Assembly (NCBI RefSeq): GCF_010093205.1
Contig: NZ_PDWN01000013.1
Coordinates: 50,993 to 114,992, forward strand
DNA: 64,000 bases
Source: Pseudoxanthomonas daejeonensis
GTDB lineage: Bacteria; Pseudomonadota; Gammaproteobacteria; Xanthomonadales; Xanthomonadaceae
Direction: 5' to 3'
The notes under the pieces are model-generated. The model searched no databases. It had not been told where the DNA came from and saw only the letters and a list, made by a program, of their open reading frames with translations. Positions 63,881 to 64,000 of the stretch are shown here, piece after piece; positions within the stretch are counted from its first letter, which is position 1; each line of letters opens with the position of its first letter. The translations under genes were made by a program, and so were the position numbers.

Positions 63881-64000
63881 CTGTCTATTATAAACATCTC
63901 CGAGACCACGAGACTAAGGCGAATATCTTATGCCGTCTTTTGCTTGATAAAAAAAAAACATAATAAATACTAATCTATGTCATCTCCGTAAGAACCACAA
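63881..64000. other. Sequencing-adapter sequence and poly-A tail, not genomic
   Basis: 63881-63914 matches the Nextera transposase adapter read-through (starts CTGTCTATTATAAACATCT, canonical CTGTCTCTTATACACATCT) with three C-to-A changes. 63915-63922 is TAAGGCGA, the N701 index. 63923-63946 matches the Illumina P7 end (ATGCCGTCTT...GCTTG) with three changes. Poly-A follows to the end. The genomic sequence probably ends at about 63880. Confidence 0.9.

Noticed and set aside
59547..63893. A 1448-codon open frame on the plus strand
   Set aside because: It lies antisense to ispG and the GGDEF/EAL gene, which have full family motifs. Its protein is His/Gln/Arg/Val-rich with no domain, a usual shadow of high-GC codon bias.
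63881..64000. AT-rich tail as a phage attachment site or horizontally acquired segment
   Set aside because: It matches Nextera adapter, index and P7 sequence with a poly-A tail, so it is an artefact.

Overview
The window is high-GC, densely coded gammaproteobacterial chromosome, most like the Xanthomonadaceae (Lysobacter, Luteimonas or Pseudoxanthomonas type). The grounds are the ndk-rlmN-pilF-rodZ-yfgM-bamB-der order, the cmk/rpsA-ihfB-lapA-lapB block running into O-antigen genes, a PsrA-type regulator with fad genes, and many short-signal lipoproteins. The genus cannot be fixed from the sequence alone. I see no insertion sequence, prophage, CRISPR array or rRNA operon. One tRNA gene is present.

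Layout. 1-5.3 kb (minus): housekeeping and envelope cluster (Der start, BamB, YfgM-like, RodZ, PilF, RlmN, Ndk). 5.5-9.9 kb (plus): PsrA-like TetR regulator with its own operator, then a FadN-type beta-oxidation enzyme and thiolase. 9.9-18.2 kb (minus): GalU, a CapD/WbpM-like enzyme, a WecA-like transferase, LapB, LapA, IHF-beta, ribosomal protein S1 and Cmk. 18.3-23.0 kb (plus): zinc-independent L36, a small secreted protein, the two-enzyme agmatine-to-putrescine route, an acetyltransferase and a TraB-family membrane protein. 23.1-30.8 kb (minus): RND efflux operon with one adaptor and two different permeases. 31.0-39.8 kb (mostly plus): two cytochromes c, an ABC exporter, a sugar dehydrogenase, ferredoxin reductase, glutathione peroxidase, a frameshifted membrane gene and an M3 peptidase. 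40-46 kb (mostly minus): cyclopropane synthase, an RsiV-like lipoprotein, a small acetyltransferase, an AlgP/histone-H1-like repeat protein, rhomboid and a peptide transporter. 46.2-53.5 kb (mostly plus): M14 peptidase, EEP hydrolase, PfpI, MliC-like lipoprotein, HtpX (minus), GluQ, PhbB and PhaR. 53.6-63.8 kb: M48 protease with a SUMF1-domain lipoprotein, RNase D, tRNA-Ala(CGC), a CE2-like esterase, PAP2, IspG and a dual GGDEF/EAL protein.

How the genes work together. Several neighbours form functional units: lipid A control (LapAB) is translationally coupled to an O-antigen-initiating transferase, with nucleotide-sugar enzymes downstream; PsrA probably represses its own fad operon; and an adaptor plus two permeases form one efflux machine whose second permease lacks two of the usual proton-relay residues.

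Most of the window is ordinary core genome, and I did not find a clearly new biological system. The most concrete oddity is technical: the last ~120 bases match a Nextera sequencing adapter followed by poly-A, so genomic sequence probably ends near 63,880. The best biological leads are the asymmetric RND pair, the PsrA operator/promoter, the DnaA-box cluster near 39.87 kb and the broken gene at 36.9-37.5 kb.
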